NCBI GenBank assembly: GCA_036785705.1
Contig: JAWUZG010000331.1
Span: 868,001 to 932,000, forward strand
Origin: Acanthornis magna
Lineage: Eukaryota; Chordata; Aves; Passeriformes; Acanthizidae
Length of the DNA stretch: 64,000 bases
Direction of reading: 5' to 3'
A program made the translations under genes and the position numbers. Below, piece after piece: positions 33,301-45,300 of this stretch (positions within the stretch are counted from its first letter, which is position 1; each line of letters opens with the position of its first letter). Under the pieces are notes generated by a model. It did not search any database, was not told the DNA's origin, and was given only the letters and a program-made list of their open reading frames with translations.

Positions 33301-35672
33301 TGCCATGGGCAGTGGGGAGGAGGGGACTCTGACCTGGCCAGCACACGCACAGCATCGTGCTGAGTGTCAGCACAGAGCAGTCTTTGCCAGCCACACTTGC
33401 GTGCCATTGCCGCCACCACACCCTCATAGTTCAGTCGGTGGAGCAGGGCCTTCAGGGTCTGCACTGCAAAGCTGTGTGCAGAGCAAAGCCCAGGTCACGC
33501 TGCGAGCACTGGCTCGTGCCCTGGGGACATGGGAGGGACAGGAGAACTGGCATGGAGCACCTGTTGGGGTTGGTGGCAAGGTCGTGTTGCTGCTGGCATC
33601 CCTTCCAGAAGGTCTGGACCTCGTCTGGCATATCCAATGTGCTGCAGAACACTTGGAAGAGCAGATGCACAAAGAGGCGAGGGAAATAGAGCATCACTGC
33701 ATGTGGGCAGATGGGCACCTGGAGGATCTTCCACATCACCAGAGTTGCCTGCAGAAGACAAAGCACCCCAAGACAGCGCTCAGTGCCGAGGTGTCCATGT
33801 GGCAGGGCCTGAGCGTGGGAGGGAGAGGCCAGGGGAGACGCTGGGGGAGCACCAGGCCTGGTGCCCCTGAACCTGCCCCTAGCACAGGTTTCTGCCCAGC
33901 ACGGGAGGCACGGAGGTGCAGTGGGGGAAGGAGGATGGAGGGCTGCTGGAGAGGTGACCTGGGGGTGAGCAAAGGACAGTTGCAGAAACTCACAGCCAGG
34001 GCAAAGACATGCGTGTTGTCCTCATCGGAGGTGCGCGTGCTGTGCTCTGGCCAGCTCCCCAGCACATCCAGGAGAGTCAGCATGGCCGGCTCGGCAGCCC
34101 TGAGCGAGCATATGATGGCCCTCCACATGCTACTAGCAGCTCTGTGGGGTCAGAGCTCTGTCTCAGGGGAGTCTCGGACACAGCCCCATGGCCTGGGCAG
34201 CTGTGGGGGCCCGGGCAGCTGTGGGGGCCTGGGCTGGTTGCCAGCCCTGTCTCTGCCCACTGCCTCTGGCAGGCAGCAGCCAGGCAGCCCAGCCGTGGGC
34301 AGGGAGGGAGCATGGCAGCAGCCTTGGCGACTGACATGCCAGGGCTGGCAAATGGAGGAGCCAGAGGGCCCTGCAGCTCTCCATTTGTCAGACACCTGGG
34401 ACAGGGCTCCACAGGGGGATGGGCTGGGGAGCCCTGAGCCCTCTGGGCAGGTGGGCCCCGGACCTGTCACACGATGGGGCCACACGCAGGAGAGTTATCA
34501 CTGCATCAGCGGGGTATTCCTCAGTCAGATCCAGAAGCGTCCTGTACACATTGCGCTTGGGAAACTCATGGGACACGAGCCACTGGTGGATGTACCTCAC
34601 CACAGCAGGCACCTGGAGAAGGCAGAGGGAGAGCTGGAAAGCTGCCAGAGGGAGTAATGTCCCCAGCTTCCCCAGAGAAGTGCTTCCCTTGCCACCACAC
34701 TGGGACGGCCTCAAAGGCTTCAAGGGACCAGCAGGCGTGCCTTGGGAGGCCAGGTGATTTCTGGGAGGCTGCAAGCTGCTTACTTGCTTTGGACTGGAGA
34801 CACCCTTCTCCAGAATCAAATCCAGCAGGGCAGCATCACCCTTGTATTTGAAGATGCCTGAGTATGCTTTGACCCCAGTGCCCATGACACTGGTCTCTTC
34901 CTGCCGAATTCTCCTGATATATTTGCAAACCATCTGTAGAAGAAGGGCAAGAAGAGAGGGATGTTTCATGGAGTTCTCCAAGCGTGGTGCTCAGCTGAGC
35001 AGTGACAGCAGGCCCAGCCCAGGTGGGGATGGCTGCAGGTACCTGCGCTGTTTTGCGGAAGAGGCCACGGCTGGGTTCCTGCACTTGTGTGCATTGCATG
35101 CCTGCATCTGGCAAAGAGCAAGCACAGCCAGAGCTGAGGGGCTGCGGGAGAGGCCGGAGAACACAGCCCAGCCCTGCGCTGCCCAGGCAGGGACAGCCCC
35201 GGGATGCCCTGGGGATGGAGCACGGCTGCGGGGGGCGGCAGCCCCAGCCCCTCTTCCGTCTTGCCCATGGGCATGTCCCCAGTGGATGGGATGGGATGGG
35301 ATGGGATGGGATGGGATGGGATGGGATGGGATGGGATGGGATGGGATGGGATCAGGTGGGATGGGATGGGATGGGATGGGATGGGATGGGATGGGGCGGG
35401 ATGGGGTGGGGCTGACCTTGCTGCAGGCGGCAGCCCTGTGGCCCAGCTCTGCCACTCACCCTCCTGCAGCAGCTGGAGCTGCTCCACCTCTCCAGGCTGC
35501 TCTGCTGGGGCCGTTCCAGGGCCTTCTTCCTCCTCCTCCTTCACCCAGGCCTGCTTGGGTGCGCTCGGAGGTCTCTGCTCCATGTCACTAACTGGAATAA
35601 AGGCTACTTGCAGGAGAGGTGCCTCGGGAAAGCTCTGGCTCACCAAGTCTTGCAGTTGTGCCTTGAAGGCAC
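30326..35672 (-). CDS. MROH family protein, copy B
   Basis: Minus-strand HEAT-repeat gene. Exons from 5' to 3': 35672-35460 (acidic, DMEQRPP, KEEEEEG, LQLLQE), 35107-35043, 34933-34784, 34612-34464, 34141-33994, 33748-33561, 33471-33334, 33055-32941, 32767-32630, 32420-32244, 32114-31959, 31799-31698, 31322-31220, 30932-30876, 30584-30454, 30352-30326. Lengths and phases equal copy A, and the acidic exon joins the next one in frame (LLQED-AGMQCTQ). The frame is open to the AAGNSCFL stop. Against A it differs in blocks such as LIQLLQDTDGNMAAM for LVKLLWDADGRVVAM and VSSRAQKDKKAL for VTSAALKWEKAL. The true start lies further upstream, in or beyond the module array at 35676-36400. Function unknown. 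Confidence 0.85.
35284..35405. repeat. (GGGAT)n microsatellite in MROH copy B
   Basis: About 24 GGGAT units with a few interruptions (ATCAGGTGGG near 35350), in the intron between the acidic exon and the exon at 35107-35043. The array is much shorter in copy C. Confidence 0.95.
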
Positions 35673-35675
35673 CTG

Positions 35676-36400
35676 CAAGAGTGAAGCCTTGGGAAGGCTG
35701 CAGGACACCAAGTCCTGCACTTTGGTCTCAAGGGCTCCTCTCACATGGGTGGGAGACTCCTTGCCAAGGATTTTGGCCAGCACCTCCCAGGGTCTGGCCT
35801 CAAAGGCACGGGCTGCTGGGATGGGAGATGCCTCGGATGAGCTGCGGGCACCACTCACCCTCCTGCAGCAGCTGGAACTGCTCCACCTCTCCAGGCTGCT
35901 GCGCTGGGGCAGTTCCAGGGCCTTCTTCCTCTTCTTCCTTCACCCAGGCCTGCTTGGGTGCGCTTGGAGGTCTCTGCTCCATGTCACTAACTGGAATAAA
36001 GGCTACTTGCTGGAGAGATAACTCGGGAAAGCTCTGGCTTACCAAGTCTTGCAGTTGTGCCTGGAAGGTACCTGCAAGAGTGAAGCCTTGGGAATGTTAC
36101 AGGACACCAAGTCCTGCACTTTGGTCTTGAGGGCTCCTGCCACAAGGGCAGGAGACTCCTCGGCAAGGATTTTGGTCAGCAACTCCCAGGGCCTGGCCTC
36201 GAGGGCACCGGCCGCCGGGTTGGGAGATGCCTCGGAAGAGCTGCAGGCACCAAGTCCCGCAGCCTGCCCTTGAGGGCACCTGCAGAAGAGAAGCCTCGGG
36301 AAGGCCACGGGTCACCAAGTCCTGTGGTCTGGCCACGAGGTCACCTGCAGGAGAAATGCCTCGGAAAAGCTCCGGGTTAGTAAGGAACGAGTGCGCTGTG
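35676..36400 (-). other. MROH copy B N-terminal exon-module array
   Basis: The minus strand repeats a short module of about 22 codons of the type GAL-AK-QDLVS---P-ASLLQ (for example ALETKVQDLVSCSLPKASLL and ALKTKVQDLVSCNIPKASLL), plus a second copy of the acidic exon (35862-36075). Adjoining modules are not all in one frame, and CTGCAG-GT edges suggest exon-wise duplication. Which modules are used in mRNA cannot be decided here. Confidence 0.55.
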
Positions 36401-39294
36401 CAGGGGCTCCTCACAGCACCGCTCTGTCCCGTCCTATCCCGTCGCGTGCTCCGAGCACAGTGGCGTGGTTGTGTCGCTGCCAGCGCCTATGTCATGACAT
36501 GTCACAAAGGGCCCTTGGACACCCTGTTCCAGCTCCATCCCATGCTGCACCATGTCACAAAGGGCCTTTGCACACACTGCCGCCTGCCCTGGGGCTGCCC
36601 CCATCCCTCCCAAAGTGGCCCAGGTTGGAAGGAATCCGTTGCCCCAAGTGTCTAAGGCAGCTCAACAGGAACCTTAAGAACAGCTCAAACAAGAAGGAAA
36701 CGCTGCCCTGCTCTGCGGGCTCAGGGCAGCAGAAGGAGCCCCCATGGCTGCCGACTCAGCTGCAGCGGGAAGGGCACGGGGCCTTCCACAGAAGCTGGCA
36801 CAGCCTGCCTGGGACAAGTCCCGGCTGCTGCCCATCCTAAACACAAGGCTGTGACACAGACAGGGAACGTGTGGGCCAGGGCACCAATGATGCTCTGACC
36901 CCTGGGCCCCAGGCAGCACTGAAATCAGCAGGTGCAGCAGAGTCCCCACCCAAGCAGACCTGCCACCCCCGAGCCCTGCCAGTGCCAGTGCCATCTCCTG
37001 GCCCAGAGACCTGTGCCCCCGGGGGTGCTTCTCTGCCAGAGGGCAGCCAAAGCCAACATTGGTGCATTGGTGTCTGTGCTCCTTCCTGCAGGTGGCTGTT
37101 GGCAGGAGCACCTGCAGTAAGTGGTGGCAATACTTGGGATTTGACAGAGGATGTTGCACCTTCCTGGAATGATTCTTTTTCATGGAAGGGATGAGCAGGA
37201 GCACAAGAACACCATCAGCTGCTGAGTTTCACAGGACAGAGAGATTCCACAGAGACACTGTCAAGTTTCCTTGGGCTTTCCTGACTGTCTTTCTTGCACT
37301 CAGGAATAAAAAGAATCGGCCCAGCCTCTGGTATTCAGTGCTCCAGTTGCTGTGTGTGTGGCTGTGGCAGCTCCTGTCCAAACACAACTGGGTGCCTGCT
37401 GAGCACGGCAATGGATGGCCACAAACAGGGAGGTTCCCCAGTGAATGTCAAGGGAGTCACTTGAGGAAGTGCAGGGGGGAGGGATAACTCTGGGAGGAGA
37501 AGCTGTTCTGTGTCTCTGATGATGGTGCCAGCACCCTGAAGGAGCAGCCCAGGGAAGTGCTGGAAGCACAAGTGTCCCGCCCTTTTCTGCTGTCACAGGG
37601 ACACAGGACAGACTTGTTGCCACAGGTCCACAAGACTTGATGCAGGAAAAATGCAGGGCCATGCACTGCTGCTAGGGAATGGCCTCCAGCAAGAGCAAAG
37701 CAGGATCCTCTAGCAGCAAAGCCTGTGCCTGTGAACCGGGCCATCTTCTCAGCAGACACCAAAGTGCTTCCCTCCAGCCCTGAACCTGCACCACAACTGC
37801 CTGCTGTGCTTCAGCACCTGCTGCTTCTTCCTTTGTTCCAAGCAAGTCCAGGATTTCATTTCAAAAATTCATGGACAAGTCGTCTTGAAGGTGCCTGCAT
37901 GGAGGAGAGGGACGGCAGCTGCAGCCCAGGGCTCGTGTCCCATCAGAGTCTCTCTCTCACGATGGCACCAATGCCACGGCCTCGGGATGCCTGACTGTGG
38001 AAAGCGAGTCTGCCCTCAAGCACGGCTGTTGAAGTCAGTCAGGGGCACAGGCTGCAGCAGAAGCTGCCAAGTGTTGCTGTGAGGCTGGCAAATCAAGAGA
38101 AAGCCATTGTGGTCAGTTGTGCTGAAGCCTTTTGCCAAACCACGTGCCATTGTCCCCACAGTATCCCCGTTTGGCATCCTGGCCGGTGCGGGTGCCTTGT
38201 TGAGCAGGTAGCGGTGTTCTGGCTCCTGCTGTTCCTGCACACGCTCTGGTGCTGTTTCTGCAGTGCCCAGAGCCACTTCCACAGCAGCGACTCCGCAGGC
38301 CTGCTCGAGGAGACGGCGCTGCCCTCCTCATGGTGACAGCGGCTCTGCGGTGCCAGAGCTCTGTGTCAGGGGGGACTCAGCCACAGCACCATGGCCTGGG
38401 CAACCACGGAGACCTGGGCTGGCTGCCAGCCCTGCCACTGCCCACTGCCCACTGCCCCTTGTAGGCAGCACGCAGTGGCCATGCCCTGGCAGGGCCCCCT
38501 TGCCCTCCTTGTCCCCAGCCAGCCCAGCCTGGGCACCTAGGCAGTGTCCCCAGCCTCCCTCCTGCTGAGGCTCAGCCTCAAGCGCTTCTGCCCAAGGCAT
38601 GGGAGATGCCTCCGGGAAACACCAGAGCAGCTGTCAGGAACAAGGCAGCTGCCTGGGGGCTGCTTAGGGCCTCTGACACCCAATTCCTCAGGGCTTCCCA
38701 GCACCCAGCCCCGCATGGGCCTCCTGGCCCCTGGTAGGCTCCTGTCACCCACCCCTCACACATTCCCCCCTCGTGCCTTCCCACTGCCTTGTCCCGATCA
38801 GGGCCTGTGCAGCACCTCATCCCTTCACAGCCTCTCACCGCCCCATCCCCTCAGGGTCTCTCCCAGCCTGGCCAAGCTGCCCGGCAGCAGCACAGCCCCG
38901 CTGGAGCTCCAGAGGAGCCGCACCAAGAGGCACCTCGGAGCCCTTGGCAATCCAGCCAGCAACACACGGGCAGGACACAGATGGCGCTGCCCTGCTGGCA
39001 CAGGGCTTGTGGCCATCTCCAGGCACCAGTCTCGCAGGGATGCCCCAGCTCCAGCCTCTGCCCACTCGCTCTGGCAGAAGCGTTAAGGCTGCAGCAGAAC
39101 CACCAAAGGCCAAGGCGCTTCTGGCCACTTTCCTTCCACACTGCACGCCCGGGCAACCTGCTGAGCACAAGCACCCTTTTCCCCCCTCTTCCCCTATGCC
39201 CTGCAGACACTGGGCACCGAAACAAAAATCCTGAGAGTCTGCATATTAGAACAGAGCCTATATTTACATACTAAACACAAAAAAAAGAAAACGC
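36401..39294 (-). other. Spacer between MROH copies C and B
   Basis: Holds the 3' flank of C and the 5' flank of B. 36841-39294 equals copy A 5025-7479 inverted. No recognisable gene; presumably it contains the copy B promoter. Confidence 0.65.
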
Positions 39295-42200
39295 TTAAAG
39301 AAAACAGGAGTTCCCCGCAGCCTGAGGTGGCCCCAGGGGACGGAGGAGACAGATCAGCTCTCCGCAGAGCTCCAGCAGCAAAGCCAGCCACGGCCCCACG
39401 CACGAAGCCATGTCTGGCTCACCCTGCGGAGGCCATCTTGCAGCTTCCCGATGCTGGAGGTGCGAGTCCTCGCTACCGCCTGGAGGATGTGCGATGTTTG
39501 AAGCGCCAGGTTTCTGACAGTGTCGCTGGTGTCATCCTCCATGTCTTCAAGGACTGGCACAGAGAGGAAGAGAGCCACGGTCACATCCCGGACCTGCGGG
39601 GACCCGAGGAGACCCCCCCTTGCCAGGGCCATCCCAGCCCGCTCTTGCCACGGCCACGAGGGAGCAGGGGCCAAGGGCATCAGCCCGAATGTGTTGGCCA
39701 AGAATCCCCGACGTGCCCCTGGAATCTCTGTGTGCTCTGCCCACGCCACCCCTCGTCCGCACAGGGAGCAGAGCCCTCCGCAGCCGGGCAGGGATTGCAG
39801 CTGCCCCCGCCAGCCCCCGCTGCCAGCCCGCTGCCCTCACTCACCGTCCAAGATGAGCTGCAATTCTTCCTGCTGCCCCCTCAAGCTCCGCCCGACCATC
39901 CCTGGCAACACAGAGCCTGTCACGGCGCCCAGCGGCACAGCTCCCCCCCAGCGGCGCTGCCAGCCCTGGGGCCGCACGGCCTCCTGCGCCGGCACGGCTC
40001 AGCCCGGGCCCTTGCCGCGTCGTGCCGCCCGAGGAAGGGCACGGCTGCGACAGGAGGGCGGCAGCAGCCCCGAGGGCAGGCGGGGCTCCAGAGCCCCGCG
40101 CCCGGATGGCGCTGCCGGGGCAGCAGCCGGGGCTGGGCCCGAGCCGCGGCGGCGCGGGGCGGGGAGGGAGCCCGGGCTGGCGGCTCACCGATGAACCTGA
40201 TGGCCTCCTCTCGCAGGGGCTCCTGGGGGCTGTGCACGTAGGGCAGGGCCTGGCGCAGCTGCTCGGCCGCTCGGCTCCTGTCGTGTGCCAGCTGCAGAGA
40301 GAGAGGGCCCGCAGGGAAGGCTTGGCGCGGGCTCAGCCCCTCGGGCGGGCGCTCGCTGCGCCCGGCGCTGCCCTGGGGCCCCTGGGCGCACAGCCCTGAG
40401 GCGCGGCCAGCAGCCGCTGGCGCCGGCCTTTGGAGGGGCCAGAGGGCCAGCTGCTGCCCGGGGAGCCGCGGGGCCGCCCCGGCGCACGGCCCAGCTGGGC
40501 CGGGGCTCCATCGGCACCCGGCTCGGGGCCAGAGCAGCCTGGAGAAGAGCCCGTGTGGCCCCTGGGCGCAGCAGCGGGCAGGGCCACAGCTGCCAGCCGC
40601 ACACACTGAGCAGCGGCCACAGGGGCCTTGTCCAGGCTGCGGCTGGGGCTTCCAGGCTGTCCTTACCAGGCACTCGCCCAACTTCCACAGCTGCTTCTTC
40701 TTCAGCAGCTGCTCGAGATCCCTCCTCTTCAGGTACTGGGCCGCACTAAGCAGCGCTGCCCGAGAGGCCTGGAGAGCAGCAGAGAGCTGGAGATGGCCCC
40801 GCAGCCCAGGGCACAGGAGCCACGTCCCCGTGCCAAGGCCACGAGGAGGCTGCAGCCCGTGAGGCGCAAGGGCGGGAGGCAGCTGAGCCCCCTCGCAGGG
40901 GGACACCAGCAGCCCATGAGTCCTCACCGCTGCCACAGGCCGCTTCTCGTCATGGCAGTGGAGGAGGAGTGGGAGCAGGCTCAGGCGCACTTGCGCCTTC
41001 AGGGCCTTTTCCCACTTCAGCGCTGCAGAAGTCACCAAAGCTCGAAAGAGCACCATGGAGAGCAGCCGCACCACGCTATTATCCTGTATGAAAAGAAGAA
41101 AGACTTCCGCACTGGCTGCTCCGAGCTCACCTAGGCACACACCTGAAAATGCACAGGGCGCAAAGTGTCCGGGCAGCACCCAGTGCCCGTGGCTGGGGGC
41201 ACAGAGCCTTACGTTGTCAAAGAGCGGCAGGAGCGCCTCAGCCAGCTGCAGGGCAATGGGGCTGGCTATCAGCGTGACTTTGTCCACCACTGTATAGCCA
41301 AGTACGATGAGTGTCATCGCAGCCATGTTTCCATCTGTGTCCTGCAGGAGCTGGATGAGCCTTCCGGTCAGGCTCCACATTCTTTCAGTCTGTGCAGAAC
41401 ACAAATCTGTGAAATGGCAGCCTGCAGCCGCAGGGCCCAGAGGCCAAAGGCCTGTCCCCAAAGCAGGCGGGCAGCTGAAGCGGGAGGCAGGAGAGCTGGG
41501 AGCAGCTGCCTCAGCTCCTGAAGCCCAGCCAAGCCCAAGCGGCTGTGTTGCCCAGCCCCACGCTGCCGGCACGGCTTCAGCCGCTGCCCCCTTCTCACCA
41601 TCAAGGGATCATCAGTGAGATTGAAGAGGGCCCTGAGCGCCAGGCGACGCCTCTGCCTGCATTCACTCCGCAGGTGCCTTGACAGGATTTTCAGGACTCT
41701 GTTCCCACATTTTGTCAAGTCCAGGCACTGCAGGGTCTGAAAGGCACAGGGCAGTGAGAGCGGAGCCGGCTGGCAGGAGCCCAGCAGTGCACGGGGCTGG
41801 GCCCAGGCCACAGCACAAGAGCACGGGCACTGTCCCAGGCAGCTGCAGCTACGAGAGGGCAGAGAGCTGGGAGGCAGCTGAGCGAGGCAGCGCTGGCCTT
41901 CAGGCTCACCTCCACAAGGAACGCCAGGGCAGGCAGATCCCAGCGTGGATCCCTCTTGCTGAGCAGCCTGAGCAGGTGGTGAGCAATGCGGGAACACAAG
42001 GATGGGGAGACACAGGACATCTCCCTGGCAGGAGGAAAAAAGCACCAAGAGCCAGTGGTGAGGGGGCAAAGCTCTCCCAGGACTGACTCACAGAGGTGTG
42101 CTCTTTCCCCAGGATCCCTGCAGGGCACGTGGGCGCTTTGGGAGGCAGCTGCTTGTGGGCAGCCTCCTCTCACAGCCTTTTCCAGGCTGCTTGGCCGTCC

Positions 42201-44571
42201 CTCAGTGACAAGGCCCTCTGGCCCACAAGCACAGGGACTGTGAGTGGCACCCCGGGCACAGGGCACAAATGCCACGGGCAGTGGGGAGGAGGGGACTCTG
42301 ACCTGGCCAGCACACGCACAGCATCGTGCTGAGTGTCAGCACAGAGCAGTCTTTGCCAGCCACACTTGCGTGCCATTGCCGCCACCACATCCTCATAGTT
42401 CAGTCGGCGGAGCAGGGCCTTCAGGGTCTGCACTGCAAAGCTGTGTGCAGAGCAAAGCCCAGGTCATGCTGCGAGCACTGGCTCGTGCCCTGGGGACATG
42501 GGAGGGACAGGAGAACTGGCATGGAGCACCTGTTGGGGTTGGTGGCAAGGTCGTGTTGCTGCTGGCATCCCTTCCAGAAGGTCTGGACCTCGTCTGGCAT
42601 ATCCAATGTGCTGCAGAACACTTGGAAGAGCAGATGCACAAAGAGGCGAGGGAAATACAGCATCACTGCATGTGGGCAGATGGGCACTTGGAGGATCTTC
42701 CACATCACCAGAGTTGCCTGCAGAAGACAAAGCACCCCAAGACAGCGCTCAGTGCTGAGGTGTCCATGTGGCAGGGCCCGAGCATGGGAGGGAGAGGCCA
42801 GGGGAGACGCTGGGGGAGCACCAGGCCTGGTGCCCCTGAACCTGCCCCTAGCACAGGTTTCTGCCCAGCACGGGAGGCATGGAGGTGCAGTGGGGGAAGG
42901 AGGATGGAGGGCTGCTGGAGAGGTGACCTGGGGGTGAGCAAAGGACAGTTGCAGAAACTCACAGCCAGGGCAAAGACATGCGTGTTGTCCTCATCGGAGG
43001 TGCGCGTGCTGTGCTCTGGCCAGCTCCCCAGCACATCCAGGAGAGTCAGCATGGCCGGCTCGGCAGCCCTGAGCGAGCATATGATGGCCCTCCACATGCT
43101 ACTAGCAGCTCTGTGGGGTCAGAGCTCTGTCTCAGGGGAGTCTCGGACACAGCCCCATGGCCTGGGCAGCTGTGGGGGCCCGGGCAGCTGTGGGGGCCTG
43201 GGCTGGCTGCCAGCCCTGTCTCTGCCCACTGCCTCTGGCAGGCAGCAGCCAGGCAGCCCAGCCGTGGGCAGGGAGGGAGCATGGCAGCAGCCTTGGCGAC
43301 TGACATGCCAGGGCTGGCAAATGGAGGAGCCAGAGGGCCCTGCAGCTCTCCATTTGTCAGACACCTGGGACAGAGCTCCACAGGGGGATGGGCTGGGGAG
43401 CCCTGAGCCCTCTGGGCAGGTGGGCCCCGGACCTGTCACACGATGGGGCCACACGCAGGAGAGTTATCACTGCATCAGCAGGGTATTCCTCAGTCAGATC
43501 CAGAAGCGTCCTGTACACATTGCGCTCAGAAAATTCATGGGACACAAGCCACTGGTGGATGTACCTCACCACAGCAGGCACCTGGAGAAGGCAGAGGGAG
43601 AGCTGGAAAGCTGCCAGAGGGAGTAATGTCCCCAGCTTCCCCAGAGAAGTGCTTCCCTTGCCACCACACTGGGATGGCCTCAAAGGCTTCAAGGGACCAG
43701 CAGGCGTGCCTTGGGAGGCCAGGTGATTCCTGGGAGGCTGCAAGCTGCTTACTTGCTTTGGACTGGAGATACCCTTCTCCAGAATCAAATCCAGCAGGGC
43801 AGCATCACCCTTGTATTTGAAGATGCCTGAGTATGCTTTGACCCCAGTGCCCATGACACTGGTCTCTTCCTGCCGAATTCTCCTGATATATTTGCAAACC
43901 ATCTGTAGAAGAAGGGCAAGAAGAGAGGGATGTTTCATGGAGTTCTCCAAGCGTGGTGCTCAGCTGAGCAGTGACAGCAGGCCCAGCCCAGGTGGGGATG
44001 GCTGCAGGTACCTGCGCTGTTTTGCGGAAGAGGCCACGGCTGGGTTCCTGCACTTGTGTGCATTGCATGCCTGCATCTGGCAAAGAGCGAGCGCAGCCAG
44101 AGCTGAGGGGCTGCGGGAGAGGCCGGAGAACACAGCCCAGCCCTGCGCTGCCCAGGCAGGGACAGCCCCGGGATGCCCTGGGGATGGAGCACGGCTGCGG
44201 GGGGCGGCAGCCCCAGCCCCTCTTCTGTCTTGCCCATGGGCATGTCCCCAGGGGATGGGATGGGATGGGATGGGATGGGATGGGATGGGATGGGGCGGGA
44301 TGGGGTGGGGCCGACCTTGCTGCAGGCGGCAGCCCTGTGGCCCAGCTCTGCCACTCACCCTCCTGCAGCAGCTGGAGCTGCTCCACCTCTCCAGGCTGCT
44401 CTGCTGGGGCCGTTCCAGGGCCTTCTTCCTCCTCCTCCTTCACCCAGGCCTGCTTGGGTGCGCTCGGAGGTCTCTGCTCCATGTCACTGACTGGAATAAA
44501 GGCTACTTGCAGGAGAGGTGCCTCGGGAAAGCTCTGGCTCACCAAGTCTTGCAGTTGTGCCTTGAAGGCAC
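39295..44571 (-). CDS. MROH family protein, copy C
   Basis: Tandem paralogue of copy B, offset by 8969 bp through most of the gene. Exons 5' to 3': 44571-44359 (acidic), 44076-44012, 43902-43753, 43581-43433, 43110-42963, 42717-42530, 42440-42303, 42024-41910, 41736-41599, 41389-41213, 41083-40928, 40768-40667, 40291-40189, 39901-39845, 39553-39423, 39321-39295. All splice sites and frames are conserved. Most of it is nearly identical to B, but the exons at 41083-40928 and 40768-40667 read like copy A (VTSAALKWEKAL, WKLGECL), while the exon at 41389-41213 is B-like (LIQLLQDTDGNMAAM). Probably functional at sequence level; role unknown. Confidence 0.85.
44254..44300. repeat. (GGGAT)n microsatellite in MROH copy C
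   Basis: About nine GGGAT units, against about 24 in copy B; this length difference explains most of the change in unit offset upstream of it. Confidence 0.95.
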
Positions 44572-44574
44572 CTG

Positions 44575-45300
44575 CAAGAGTGAAGCCTTGGGAAGGCTGC
44601 AGGACACCAAGTCCTGCACTTTGGTCTCAAGGGCTCCTCTCACATGGGTGGGAGACTCCTTGCCAAGGATTTTGGCCAGCACCTCCCAGGGTCTGGCCTC
44701 AAAGGCACCAGCCGCTGGGATGGGAGATGCCTCGGATGAGCTGCGGGCACCACTCACCCTCCTGCAGCAGCTGGAGCTGCTCCACCTCTCCAGGCTGCTG
44801 CGCTGGGGCAGTTCCAGGGCCTTCTTCCTCTTCCTCCTTCACCCAGGCCTGCTTGGGTGCGCTTGGAGGTCTCTGCTCCATGTCACTAACTGGAATAAAG
44901 GCTACTTGCTGGAGAGGTAAGTCGGGAAAGCTCTGGCTTACCAAGTCTTGCAGTTGTGCCTGGAAGGTACCTGCAAGAGTGAAGCCTTGGGAATGTTACA
45001 GGACACCAAGTCCTGCACTTTGTTCTCAAGGGCTCCTGCCACAAGGGCAGGAGACGCCTCAACAAGGATTTTGGTCAGCAACTCCCAGGGCCTGGCCTCG
45101 AGGGCACCGGCCGCCGGGTTGGGAGATGCCTCGGAAGAGCTGCGGGCACCAAGTCCCGCAGCCTGCCCTTGAGGGCACCTGCAGAAGAGAAGCCTCGGGA
45201 AGGCCACGGGTCACCAAGTCCTGTGGTCTGGCCACGAGGTCACCTGCAGGAGAAACGCCTCGGAAAAGCTCCGGGTTAGTAAGGAACGAGTGCACTGTGC
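44575..45300 (-). other. MROH copy C N-terminal exon-module array
   Basis: Same arrangement as 35676-36400: repeated QDLV---P-ASLLQ modules and a second acidic exon copy (44760-44974). Differs from copy B by scattered substitutions. Confidence 0.55.
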
